Positions 1-12,427 of a DNA stretch of 64,000 nucleotides are shown in pieces. Within the stretch, counting starts at the first letter, position 1, and each line of letters starts with the position of its first letter. The notes under the pieces are model-generated. The model saw only the letters and a list, made by a program, of their open reading frames with translations. It ran no database searches and was not told where the DNA came from. Source of the stretch: Cucumis sativus (taxonomy: Eukaryota; Streptophyta; Magnoliopsida; Cucurbitales; Cucurbitaceae); contig NC_026657.2 in the NCBI RefSeq assembly GCF_000004075.3, positions 3,224,001 through 3,288,000 on the forward strand, written 5' to 3'. The translations under genes were made by a program, and so were the position numbers.

Positions 1-599
1 CAAAAGATGGAAACTACTTTTGTTGTTAAAGGTAAAATGAAAGCTTGGTTATTTTTTAATAAGAACTACTTTTGTTGTCCAAAATCTTTTTAAACTTAGT
101 ATTTTACCTTTAATGTATTTGTTTTACTTTATTAGGTTTTAGTAAGAATCTATTAAGAAAATTAGCCTTAGATGAGTTAATATTAAATTATTATGCTATC
201 AATAGATTTAGACATGTTACATGCTATTTCGATGTTGCTTGAACATGTGGATGTGCCTACAAAAATACCAAAACTGATCTACATGAAAGCAAATTTGCCC
301 ACATAATTTTTTTTATGTGAATCCAGCCAACATAAAAAGAAAAGGCCCTTGAGTACTCTTTGTTTCATTTTAGAATTGCTGTGGTACAATTTAAATGTGA
401 AGTGTATCGATTGATAAATAACATACAAGGTGTATGTATCTCTTGTACTTTGAGTTTTATTATGCAATAATAAAGAGACGGTTTCCTTTTTTTTTAAAAA
501 GAAGCATACATGGCTATTTTTTTTTCCAAACAGAAACAAGAATAACATACAAGGCTATTAGTTTTGATTCATTACTGATTACCTTCTGTTTCCTTGTAG

Positions 600-3500
600 A
601 ACTCCCACTGTACTTGATATTAGGAATGCTATGTGGTGCTGTAAGTGTAGCAGTGACACGTTTGGTTGCTTGGTTCGGTAACTCATTTGAGTTCATCAAG
701 GAAAGGTTTGGTCTTCCTCCTGTTGTCTGTCCTGCTTTAGGCGGTTTGGGAGCTGGGATAATAGCTCTCAAGTACCCTGGAATCCTTTATTGGGGTTTCA
801 CAAACGTGGAAGAAATCCTACATACTGGGAATCGTCCTTCAGCTCCGGGGATTTGGTTATTAACTCAAATAGCAGCTGCAAAAGTTGTGGCTACAGCTCT
901 GTGCAAGGGTTCTGGGCTCGTAGGTGGCCTTTATGCACCTAGTCTAATGATTGGTGCTGCTGTTGGTGCGGTATTTGGGGGCTCGGCTGTTGAAATCATT
1001 AACATTGCAATTCCTGGAAATGCAGCTGTTGCACAGCCACAAGCATATGCACTGGTAATTTCCTTTTTCACTGTTTTTCTTTTTTTCTTCTTTTTTTTTA
1101 TTAAAAGCAAACAATGCACTTGTTGATCCCTTTGGTGGTTATTTCCTACATTACTTTGTTCTATTCTCTATAATCTGATGTCTTTATACAGGTTGGGATG
1201 GCTGCTACGCTGGCCTCGGTCTGTTCAGTGCCTTTAACATCCGTTCTACTTCTGTTTGAGCTGACAAAGGATTATAGGATACTCCTTCCTCTCATGGCAA
1301 GTATTCCATGATTTCTCTAGTACATTCACATTCTTCTACATATGCATTTTTTTTTATAAAAAAGTTTCTGTTAAAATAACCATGTCTGGTTGAGAAACTG
1401 GATACAACTTTTCCTTGGGGTAAATATGTTTATGCTCTCCCAAAAATCTAACAATTTTTTTAATCCACCTCCAAGAGTTACCAAATTACCTTCATATAAT
1501 ACTCCCTGGCCCATTCGTGGAAACCAAAGGCATTCTTTGAATCTTGGGTTAGATTTTCTCTAGAATTAAAGGTGATCCTCAACTATATTTCCCATAATGC
1601 GTTTGATTGCAACATTTATGTTAACCAAGGATGTAATCATATGAACGGTGTGTAGCTATATTAAATTCATCTTCTGTACTGGATATAATGACATTATCCT
1701 TTTGAATTATTATCTTTAAAGCTTCATTTTTTTTTTTGAAATGTTTATTTCTGAACTTCTTGCTCGGTTTATCATCTTTTGATCCAACACCAAAAGTACG
1801 TTTGCCAAGATACTGATAAAAAATAAAATCTTAGTGTGAATTGTAGTTTTTTAGCAATTACATTAACAGGTGAGCAGTCGTTATATGTTAGATGATAGAT
1901 AATTAAATCTACCTTCACCTATCAACTTAAGCTTAGCTTAAACTTTTGGGTCAATCGGTGATTTAAGATGAAATCAAAACAGGTGGTATTCAAGAGGTTT
2001 TGTGTTCTAGCACCTACGTTGTTATTTCCTCCTAATTAAAATTAATTTCCACTTATTGGGCCTTTTACATATTTCAAGTCTACAAGCGAGAGACCCAACA
2101 AATGAGGGAGAGTGTTGGAATGATATATAATTAAATCTACCTTCAATCATTAGCCTAAGCTTATGTTAAACTTTTGGGTCAATCGGTGATTTAAGACTAC
2201 AATTCAAACATAGGGAATGTACCAGTCTCAAACAATAGCGCAGGGTTACCAATGGGAATTTCAACTCTTTGATTTCTTATAATTCCAACACAGTATAATC
2301 ATTTTGTATAAAGTATTTCTTTTACTACACATATTGTGAAGCATATACTTCAGCATCTGGTTCTTATTTTCTTTCTGACATATGCGCAGGGGGCAGTAGG
2401 CTTAGCCATATGGGTACCTTCAGTTACAAAACAGACCAAGGAAAACGAATCATCTGATAAGCGGGGTCTTGCGAGAGGTTATACTTCTCTTTCACCATCT
2501 GAACGTAAAGATGGAGCATCTTGGAGATATGATAATGGTGGCATTGACTTGGAGCTCTCTGAGGTAGTAAGTTCATCAGGCCATGAATCTAATTATGAAG
2601 AGAGTATTCTCGAAGACCTAAAGGTACTTGTTTCTCCATTTCTGAAACCCTGTCCCTTACCTGCCTCTCTCTCTTTTCAACTTGTTATTTATCCTAACTT
2701 TTATTCTTGGTGCTCCTGCCTTCCAGGTTTCTCAAGCAATGTCAAAAAACTATCTGAAGGTTTCATTGTCTACGTATTTGAAAGATGCACTTAAATATAT
2801 GAAGGATAACCAGCAGAACTGTGCATTAGTGGTTGACGATGATGATTTCCTTGAGGGGATCTTGACACATGGTGACATTAAACGATATCTCTTCAAGAAG
2901 TATGGTGATGCTTTCATGGGTGATTCACTGAGTGTATGTATTAGCTATGCCTGTCCTTTTTTGTTCCATGCTTTCATTTCTTTCTTCTGTTTTCTTGTAA
3001 GGCCCAGTTGGTTCAAGATTATTTTGCATGTCTTACAAAATTAAATTAATGGGAATCAATTAGCATGAAATCCAATATCTACGGATGGTGGTGCTATATA
3101 TCTGAGATCGTAAGTTCTACATGTGAGATATCCATGAGTTGGTATGGATGCCTTAATATCTTGTCTCCAGAAGAACACCCTATCAAATATAAATGATTTT
3201 CCTAGGCATGCATTCTTAAGATCCGTACATTGGCCGATGATCTTGTGTTAATTCACGTAGTGATTTTGTTCTATCCACAAAACCAAATCTCTATATATAA
3301 AATTTGTTCTGAATATAATTTTTCTTTTCCGTTTCATTTGTACTCAAGAATATAAATAACAAAGAAACCCCTGAAATCTTTGCAGGTGGATACCTGTCTT
3401 GTGTCCTCTATTTATACTCGAGGAATCAGATATCGTGGTCGAGAACGGGGGATCTTGACATGTTATCCTGACACAGCTCTGGCAACTGCCAAGGAACTAA

Positions 3501-3963
3501 TGGAGGCCAAGGGTATAAAGCAGTTACCTGTTGTTATGCGTGGTAAAGAAAAGAAAAGAAGAATTGTAGCCATTCTCTACTACAACTCACTTATTAGCTG
3601 TCTCAGGTTGTCAATGATTCTTAAATTTTGGTGTTCTATAAACAAATTATCGTTTATCTGTACATTAGTTGGTATTTACTGGATTTATGCTCTTAAATTG
3701 CTCAGTCTTCCTGAAATGCCAGGATGGTTTATCTTGAGAAAAGAAAATGTAACCAATAAGAAAATCTTTCAATCTTTTTGGGTGTTACAAGGTCCTGACT
3801 TAATAAAACAAAGTCTGTTCCGTGAGATTAATGGTTTATCCATCTGGATTTTTTTTGTAAGAAGCATTTTTTTATGTGCAGAGAGTTCGTCAATCAGAAG
3901 GAAACAGTATATCCTAGTGGAAAAGAGATAGTTGTCCAGGAGAATGTTGCTGATGGTCACTAA
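600..3963 (+). CDS. CLC-F: Chloride channel / anion transporter CLC-f, 3' part (5' exons outside window)
   Basis: Six exons: 600-1054, 1192-1296, 2390-2623, 2727-2933, 3386-3606 and 3882-3963. The splices keep one frame and give about 434 C-terminal residues ending in ADGH. Bases 1-599 are the preceding intron; the first exon starts two bases into a codon. The membrane part holds the CLC motif GGLYAPSLMIGA and the helix end FELTKDYRILLPLM. The soluble tail has two CBS domains: the first in exon 4 (around DDDDFLEGILTHGDIKRYL), the second in exon 5 (ERGILTCYPDTALATAKEL). CLC proteins move anions across membranes, and CBS pairs regulate them, often through nucleotides. The CLC-e/f clade is nearer to bacterial CLCs and is placed in plastid envelope or Golgi. 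I choose CLC-f over CLC-e from the tail as recalled. The gating glutamate lies upstream of the window. Intron 1297-2389 has a GC donor. Confidence 0.88.
1886..2210 (+). mobile_element. TRIM-like mini LTR retroelement in CLC-f intron
   Basis: Two direct terminal repeats of about 97 bp (1886-1981 and 2113-2210) begin TGTTAGATGAT and TGTTGGAATGAT, share AATTAAATCTACCTTCA and TTTTGGGTCAATCGGTGAT, and end in AACA. Right after the first repeat, TGGTATTCAAGAG (1984-1996) resembles the initiator-Met tRNA primer site TGGTATCAGAGC. Right before the second repeat, TGAGGGAGAG (2103-2112) fits a polypurine tract. There is no coding capacity between them. Total length about 325 bp fits terminal-repeat retrotransposons in miniature. 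A clear target-site duplication is not visible, so it is old or its edges are imprecise. Confidence 0.6.
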
Positions 3964-4943
3964 GGTGCTGTGCAACATATTCAAAGCTCAAGTTTTCCAG
4001 CATTCAGTATCAAGGAACAAACTGAATGATGAACTACAGTGATCTGTTTTATTCAGAATTATTCCCTCTGATGACAGAACATTTGCAACCCTCCTGGTTG
4101 ATCTTCAGAGAAGTGAGAAATTATATGGTGAGTAAAGTTGGTACATGTAATAATTTTCCCAGTGATTTTCCCAATTGTATTTTACACAAATGTCAGCTAT
4201 CCAACATCTGTAACATAATACACAGATTCATTCAGAAGCAGAGATGAACACTGAGAGAAAAATATGTCTACTGAGAATTCAGGCTGTGAGGGATCCATAT
4301 GGTTTATTAGGGTATATATGGGCCAAACCTGTTGAAAGGATTCAGCCTCCTTACATTTTAGGTTTCATTGTAGCCAATTAACTCACTATTTTTTGTACTG
4401 GAATGTGATCAATGAATTAGCTCATTCCCACTTCTCATGAATTGTTTTGGATTGTTTGCTTGGAAAATTTAATCAACCAATGCATTCTTCCCCACCCCTT
4501 TTTTCATATTGAATACCACTTGGTTGTCTTTGAATAAAAAAAAAGCATAAGGTGATCATCTCACCGGTTGAAATAATATTAAGCGAGGGTCAATCTACCA
4601 CATTCGAGACTCAAAAGACCAGACTCTTCGATCGAAAAGCAAAAAGAAAATTAAAGGTTCTGAATCTTTCACATTGACGGATGTGTCGACAAGAGATTTG
4701 AAGGGAATCAGAGTTTCTTTTCTCCTTTTCTCCTTTTCTCCAGTAGTATTATGTGAATTCTGTGTCATAAACCAACTGTTTCCACTAGAATTATGTTGTT
4801 TCATCAAGCCAAAGAGATAACTTTTAAGAGATTTACCGGTAGAAATGTCATGTGTATTCATATTATAATGGCTATGTGTACTAGTAAAGACTTTTACTTT
4901 CCTAGTGAACAAAGATTGAGGAAAAAAAGGTTTTAATAAAATC
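3964..4943. other. Convergent 3' UTR region between CLC-f and WRKY genes
   Basis: The CLC-f and WRKY genes converge, with 980 bp between their stop codons. An AATAAA near 4532 fits a CLC-f poly(A) signal. A strong donor-like ATG|GTGAGT near 4131 could make a spliced 3' UTR. No separate gene is supported. Confidence 0.5.
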
Positions 4944-7900
4944 TCACATCTCAGGTCCAAGTGGAAGCCTACTCATAATTTGCTGATACACAGTTGAACC
5001 ACTGGAAAAGCCAAGATCAGATGTAGGTTCTACATTGGGCTCTCCTTTAGGCAACAAGAAACCCATTTCATTAACATGGTGTGCTTGTCCTAAGTAAGCA
5101 TGCATTGGCAAAACGGGAAGCTTGGGTTGCCCAACTGCTGCCATGGTCAGATTTCCCAATCCAGGTTGGTTCATTCCAAAAGCAAAGCCATGGGCAGGCC
5201 CCATTTGTTGTCTTCCAGCAAAACCAAAAGCTGGCCTTTCAAATCTTGGAATGGTGTTTTGAGGCTGGGATGGCCCTGGCCTGTGAACATGAGTTTGAAT
5301 TGCCGCAGTCGAGTTTTGACCAGTTACAGGACTGGATGTACCCGAACTGATATGGCTACTGTTTCGAGCTGCAGGAACATCATGATTGTGTTTTCCTTCA
5401 TATGTGGTTATTACGGACTTCAGGTCATGTGACGCCCGCTCGACATGCTTCCTCACTGTACAGCCAGGATTTGTGCACTTGTAGTAACTCCTGTTAGCAC
5501 ATCATAAACTTGTCAAAAATACACTTACTGACAGGATAAGAGCACACAAACATATAATTTGATGTACCTAGGATTTGGATTTCCTTTCACAACCTTCTGT
5601 CCGTATTTGCGCCAACGATAACCGTCATCCAGAATATCGACTTCACTGGTAGTCTGGACAACAACCCTAGGCTCACGGATAGCTCTAGTGGCCCCACTCA
5701 TCTCTGTTACATAGGCATCGAGTTTCCTGATATATCAAACCAAACCAAGTAAATGTCATGCTTCTTTCCACACCTAATCAGTTCTATCATTTATAAAATA
5801 AGATGGTAATGTGAAACACCTTTTCTTAGACTCAGATTCATCTCCTTCCCCTTCATATCCCAATGTTATACTGCCATGCGTTCCCCTATCATCTTCATCT
5901 TCATCATTAGAGAATGTGGATGAGGCATCAATGGCCTCAACTGTTTCAATATGACTCCCATTTTGAGCTTGTAAAGAGTTAGGCTGATTGCCGTATTCAG
6001 GACCCAAAGATGCTGAAGAAGTCACCTCAAGGTTCTCATGCATCCAATCAGGAGCTCCACTTGGAACCCTTTTTTGTGAATCTTCCCAAAGAGGAACATC
6101 AGCACTTTGTTGGCCTGCTTGTGCAGGGATGTCTAGTTGCATATTCATATGGGAATCAGAAGATCCAATTGCTCCTCGTCGGTTTGGTGAAGGCTTTGGG
6201 TGGTTATGTGTTCCTTTATAGATGATCTCTGTTATATGGCCCTCGTGAGATCGCTCGACTTTCTTCTTGACCTGACAGTTAGGATGTGTGCACTTGTAAT
6301 AACTCCGAGGATACTCGCTTCCTTTAACCTGTTTTTGTCCGTATTTTCTCCAATTATACCCATCCTCCGAGGGAGTACCGCAAGCACCACCAGCCATAGA
6401 ATCCCCACTGCCTCTTTGCTCCCCTTCATCCAGTTGCTCGTCGAGAGGTGAAGAATGTTCACCACTACCACCACTACCACCACCAAGAGAATCAAAGGGT
6501 CTTTGCTCTTCTGACACAGCCTTACCCCCATTGTCCTTCTCGACGTACGTTGTAGAGAGTCCCACTTGAGGATGGTGACCAATTCGATTTTGGGGCAAAG
6601 ACAGAGATGGTTCAACACGATGAGATTGAAAAGAATTTTCTGAACGTGGAACTGGAACCTCAATTCTTGGACAAGATTGTGGAAGAATAGTAGCAGAAGC
6701 TGTCTACAACCATATGTTGGAGGGGAAAAAAATTAGCAAACAATAACACAATATGTAGTCTCTCGGTGTATATGCATCTTATAAATTGGCTACAAATTTC
6801 TTTTTTTTTTTCTTTTTTTTTCCTACTTTTTGGGGAGATGGAAATAAAATTACTTTGCTTGCTGCATTGAGAAAAAAGGAGGATCCAGATTCCACACTGG
6901 GTCTGAAAGCAAATGATGTATTGTTATCGTCGAACAGATTGTTGTTGCCTTTGTTGTTGGCCTCTGACATCATCGTTGAGCTCCGAGAAATACATACATT
7001 TGGTAAAAATGGAAACTTCCCAGTTGTGGGAGATTGTTGAGCCTGCATCAAGACAGATGAAGGAAAACATGTCAAAGTGACAGAAGAAACAAAAACAAAC
7101 TGAATGAAGGAACAAAGTAATTGATAAAGAGGTCAACAAGATTATGAATGTTCTTCGAGTCTATTTACAAATTAAGAATAGAATTTAAGAATTAGTATTA
7201 TCCTCCCTTTGGTTGTTTAGTGAAACTAAAGAATGTTTTTTGTTTAGAAGAACTAACCAACATTAGTAAAGAATGTTTTTCACTACATCTCTTCTGATCA
7301 TCCTCAAAATTCATTTTTCCTCGGTAAATAAAACTTTGAAACAAAATTAATTTTTTTATAACTATTTTAATTAAAGAAAATTAAGAAAAGTTGAGAATTT
7401 CACCCCATAACTATAGATATTAAAAAAAATTAAGTATATAACATATTAAATTAGAAAAAATAAAAATTTAAGCATTGTTTCGTAACCATTTCATTTTTCT
7501 TTTTAAATGGTAATTATTTGGTTACTGTTTTTTGTTTTTAAAAATTCATCTATTTCCTCCAATTCTTTTATAATATTCTATACTGTTCTAAGTCTTAACC
7601 AAATTTCAAAAATTTTTAAAAAAAGTTCTTGAAAATTTGTTTTTTCTTTTTTAGTTTTCGAACTTCGGTTTGAAAATATTAATGGGTAGAAAGTAGATAA
7701 CAAAGCAAAAAAAAAAATGTTTATAAGCTTAATTTTCAAAAACTAAAAACCAAAAATCAAATAGTTGTCAAATAATAATTATAAGGATTAAATACACACA
7801 ATAATCAGAGTTTAGGAACTAAATTTATAATTTAATCAACTAGCAAACAAACAACCATAATGATTGTATGCTTCTCTAGATAAGATATAAACTCTCATAT

Positions 7901-8385
7901 AGATTGAAGATTTAACTCACCAGTGAATTTGAAAGAAAAACTGGAGAATCTAGCAATGTAGTGGGACTGAGACCAGGTGGTATTGTCAAATAAGGAGACT
8001 TTACTTCTGAATTCAAAGAATGATCTGTTGATCTAATGCTCTCTGTATTCAATCTCGGAGCATTAAATCCAGCTCTAGCTGCAATCCTTTCCACGAGTCC
8101 TCCACGAAATTTTTGCTCCGAGAACGTACTGAACTCCATTCCTCGGTCCCCAGAATTGACACCCGGGATCCCGCCTCTTGCAAAGGCGTTTTCGGACACC
8201 GTTTGTTCTCGAGGCCTGAGAAAGAGTTCTTCGGTTTTATGATCACTGATGGTAGTAGTGTCCATTGAAGGTTTAGAACCAATATCCTCCCCTAGCATTT
8301 GCATTGCTGAGAAAAAGGTTCTTGGGCTAGGACTTGGAGGTACCCAATCCCCAATAATAGCAATGTTATCATCAGTTCTCCCCAT
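4944..8385 (-). CDS. WRKY2: Group I WRKY transcription factor, WRKY2 type
   Basis: Five coding exons in reverse order: 7921-8385, 6854-7042, 5820-6703, 5568-5726 and 4944-5490, giving 747 residues. All junctions are GT-AG and in frame. The start is ATG at 8385, opening [14 protein letters not shown]. The N-terminal part has an SP-rich stretch ([13 protein letters not shown]) and the block [15 protein letters not shown], both typical of WRKY2/WRKY34. The first WRKY domain (about 330-390) has WRKYGQKQ and a C2H2 zinc site ending HNHP. The second (about 546-605) has [11 protein letters not shown] and a zinc site ending HNHD, with the usual intron inside the PR/SYYKC stretch. Two WRKYGQK domains make it group I; the C-terminal one is the main W-box binder. 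SP sites suggest MAP-kinase control. In Arabidopsis WRKY2 acts in germination under ABA, zygote polarity and pollen. The donor of exon 2 (6853) is the least certain junction. Confidence 0.92.
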
Positions 8386-9430
8386 TACTACTCGATCCTG
8401 AGCCCAAACGTACGAATTCTAAAGGGAAAGGAATGTAAAACAAATCACGTAACTATTTGTACTTCAGCAAGTAATCCAACAAAACTAGTATTTACATTGC
8501 AACAACCTCACTCGAACAGGATTTATTCTAAAGGCAGTACAAGTGTGTCCTTGAGTTCAAGACTCAAAAGTATTTACATTGCAACAAAATCTAAGTTCAA
8601 CATTTAAAACAAATCATGTAATAATTTTGAACTTCAGCCAGTAATCTAAATCTTTTTAGCGACAAAATTAGCATTCACATTGGATTTGAAAGATAGAAAT
8701 AGAATGAACATGCATGATCCAATCCTAGCTCTCAAACAACACAAAGCAAAAAAAAGAAAACTCAGCCGAAAAAGGCTAAAAAAAAGGCTAAACAAAACAT
8801 CAACATGTCTTTCCATTCTTGTTCTTCCTATTTCATATTGTCTTTATGTAAATAAATGGTTTTAGATTGTTTAACTTTTTTCCATCCTGAAAAAAAGAAT
8901 CAAACCCCCAGAAACCAACAATAACATGATAATTATCAACTAGTGATTTTTCAAAGAAAAAGAGTTAAAATCACTTTTGTGATGTTAAAAAACACTCCTC
9001 CACATACCCTTCGTCCTTCAAAATCAATTTAGCATTTAGTTTTAGGCTTTCAAGTACAATTTTGAATAAATTAAAAAGCATATAGAAAGAAAGATATTAA
9101 CCATTTCAAAATCACTGAAACCTTCAAAATGGTGTTGGATCCAAAGATCCAGTAAAGATCTAAGCATTTTAACAATGAAGCTTAAAAAAACAAAAAAATT
9201 CAAAAGCAGAACAAAAATCGTCAGAGAAAATTGAGAGAAACAGCAGATTGCCGAGAAGGGATTACCTGAGTGGATTTGGAAGGTGGAAAAAGAAATCAAA
9301 TCAAATCGAAGAAGAAGAAGAAGAAGAATGACAAAGAAATGGGTTCCAATGAAAAGAGAGGGAAAAATCCCAGAAGATGAATCAAGGTTTAGGGATCATT
9401 GGAAAAACAATAGAATCACCCCCAGAAATT
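8386..9430 (-). promoter_or_regulatory. 5' UTR of the WRKY gene with a leader intron
   Basis: Upstream of the ATG at 8385, a TTTAG acceptor (8419-8423 on the reverse strand) begins the short leader 8386-8418. A CAG|GTAATC donor ends at 9266, so a leader exon lies at about 9266-9430 and contains a GAA-rich microsatellite at 9309-9328. This implies an 850-bp 5' UTR intron. Transcription probably starts in the A/G-rich stretch above 9.3 kb. Inferred from splice signals only. Confidence 0.45.
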
Positions 9431-12348
9431 GGTTTGGTTATATTTCTTTTTTCCTTTTGTGATTTTGGTCAAAACCCAATTGATGAAGAATGAGCATAAG
9501 TGAGGTGATACAAATTAGAAACAAAAAAAAAAAGAAAAAAACTTTCACTGTTTGTAATAACACAGAAAGAAAGAAAGAACAAAAAAATGGTCGGACCCTT
9601 TGAAGAAGAAAAGGGGAGAAAGGGGATTGTGTTTGGACGACAGGGAATGGAAATGGATGGAATCTTTGAATTTCAAGAAACAAAAGCAAAAAAGTGAAAG
9701 AAGATTTTCAAATTTTTCCCTTTTCTTTTCTTTCAAAAATACAAACAAATATTTATTTATTTCCAAAACATTTTTATTTTTATTATTATTATTTTTTAAA
9801 ATTAAACAATGAGTATGTATTACTATTGTTTGCTGTGTTCTTCAATCAATAATAACAATTTGTTTGTTTTAATAAATTTTCTAACTAAATCATTCCAATT
9901 TTTGAATAAAGAAAAGAAATGAATCCTTTTTTTAGGGACCCATTTTGGTTAATTTTTCTAACACTTTATTCATTGATTTATTTATATAGTAATGAAATTA
10001 ACAAATATAAGCTGTATGGTGAAAGATGAAAATAAGAGAGAGAGAGAGAGAGAGAAAATGAGGAATACCCTAAATGTAGTTATTACAATAATTGGTTATT
10101 TTGCAGTATAGACAATAATAGAGTTTGATTTGGTGCCTTAAAATCAGCAATAATATTTTATTTTATTTTTAATAATAATAATAATAATACATAAATAACA
10201 ATAAATTGGCAATAATACACATATATATATACATATAATAATGTAATAGATGTTTTAGGTCTTCAACTGTACAATGACCTAACACATGTAAGCTGTAGCT
10301 TTGAAATGGGAAGGTGTGTTATAACCATACTCCAAATTTAAACAACTCGCTTCCTTCTCCCCTTCCCTTCCTTCTTTACTATTACACTAATTCGTAATTA
10401 CTTACTTCATCTCTTTCTAACCTCTATCCACTTTCTCTTCCTTACTTCATCCTACTACACAACTAAATATTGCTCAACATAATTAATCTTACAAAAATTA
10501 TGATGCTCCTTCAAAACACGATCAAATATAACAATTTTCTCCGTCCCTAACTTTACCGAAATGATGATTAGACCACAATTAAAGTTTCATGAACCAATTG
10601 TAACACTTCCTATTGAACTATTGTTTTCCACTAAAGTTTATCACAAATTTTCTTCCATATTTCGAAGCTTCGTTATAATTTTTTATAATTAATCCTTTCT
10701 TAATTTTATTCGTTTTGTTTTATTTTTTTAATTTATAGAATTTTCAACATAAGAGAACATGTAAACTTTAAAATATATACACGCACTAAAATTGGTTTTG
10801 AATTGTTTAAATAGTGTTATATTTTAAATTTAAAAATGAAAATTTTGATTTGGTTTTTTTTTTTTACCACAAACAAATATTATTGTGATTAAATCTTTAT
10901 TTTCAAAAGAATTGAAAGTCTTTTTTTTTTTCTTTTGTCAATTATCATGCATTTAATGGTACCAATTCATTTTGAAATAATATGAATATTATTGAGATCA
11001 CATTTTAGTTAGAATTATTTTCAAAAGAATAAAAAAATAATAAAACACAATTAAACTATAGAGTATTTTTCATGAAAGAAACACAGATATAAACAATTTT
11101 CAATTATGGTATTTTATGTGAACAGTGTACTTAAATTTTGACGAAAGAAAAAAGAGATATATTATTGAATGGGACAATGCTATTAGTCATTATTATTATT
11201 CTTTCTTACCACTATACACCACTTTTACGATCGTAGATCGTATTTCTCATATGTAACAAAAATAGATGAGATCGTAACAAAATTATTTTATTGATAGATC
11301 AACCGTAACGAACTATAATTGCATACATATTTGAATAGCTTATACTTATGAATTTTACCACATTTGTTGCTATTCTTTTATTGTTATCGTTAGACATGAT
11401 TTGTCGTATTTATTTTTATTGTTATTGTTATTAGACCCTAGTTGTAATTAATGGTAACGATATCAATTACAATAAATATGAAAAATTCATAATTCTAATA
11501 TTATAACAATAACAATAGTGGACAGTGGATCCATGTGAATTTCAAACCCAATCATTAATAAGATTAATAAAGTTAATTTGATTATAATGCATGGAATACA
11601 TATGAACACAGTAACAAATGTAATAAAATAGAATCCACTTTTTATATTAGCTTTGATTTATTATAGGTTAACAAGGTAATCTATTTTATATGACTAGAAA
11701 AAGAGTATGTTTCAAATTAATAGCATAAAAGGTTGATTCAACTAATAAAGGTTGATTTAGCCTAATGTGACATAAAAAGAAATATCAAATAAAATTATTA
11801 GTATATAAAAGGAACTTAATTTTATCAATTACTTAATTTTAACGTTAATTTATAGAAGAATATCAAATTTACCTTCCCAACTTTTGAAATTGTATCAATT
11901 TAAACCCTAAATGTTCAAGTAAAATATAATGTAGGGTTTTAAATGATACACATTTCTAAAATTTTAAGGTCTAAATTAAATTGATACAACTTTCAAAATT
12001 CATAGTTTAAGTCGATACAATTTATTAGTTTAAATTTTAAATTGATATATATTGAAAAGTTAGAAGAATATAGATTGTTATTTACCCTAATAAATTAGTT
12101 AAGGAAATATATGTTTTATTTGTATAAATGTAAGTCACCATCCAAAGTTTGAAATAAGAAATATGACTAATTTGTTTTAGGCCAAATGGAGGGGACAACA
12201 CAAGTGAGGACAATAACATAGTTAGAAAAAATATCCTTTTAGTATTAATGCCTTTGAAAAAAGAAGTTAGAGCAAACCTTTCATTTTTTTTTAAAATTAA
12301 TCTTATAAACATTGTTTTATCGATAGCTATTGAGTTTTCAAATTTGAT

Positions 12349-12427
12349 ATTTTGGTCTTTGAAGTTTGATAAATTATAAATTTTCACATTTTGGTCTTTG
12401 AAGTTCGATAAATTATAAATTTTCATC
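12349..12427. repeat. 39-bp tandem duplication
   Basis: ATTTTGGTCTTTGAAGTT followed by GATAAATTATAAATTTTCA occurs twice in a row, offset by 39 bp (12349 and 12388), with about one mismatch. This indicates recent slippage or unequal exchange. Confidence 0.8.
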
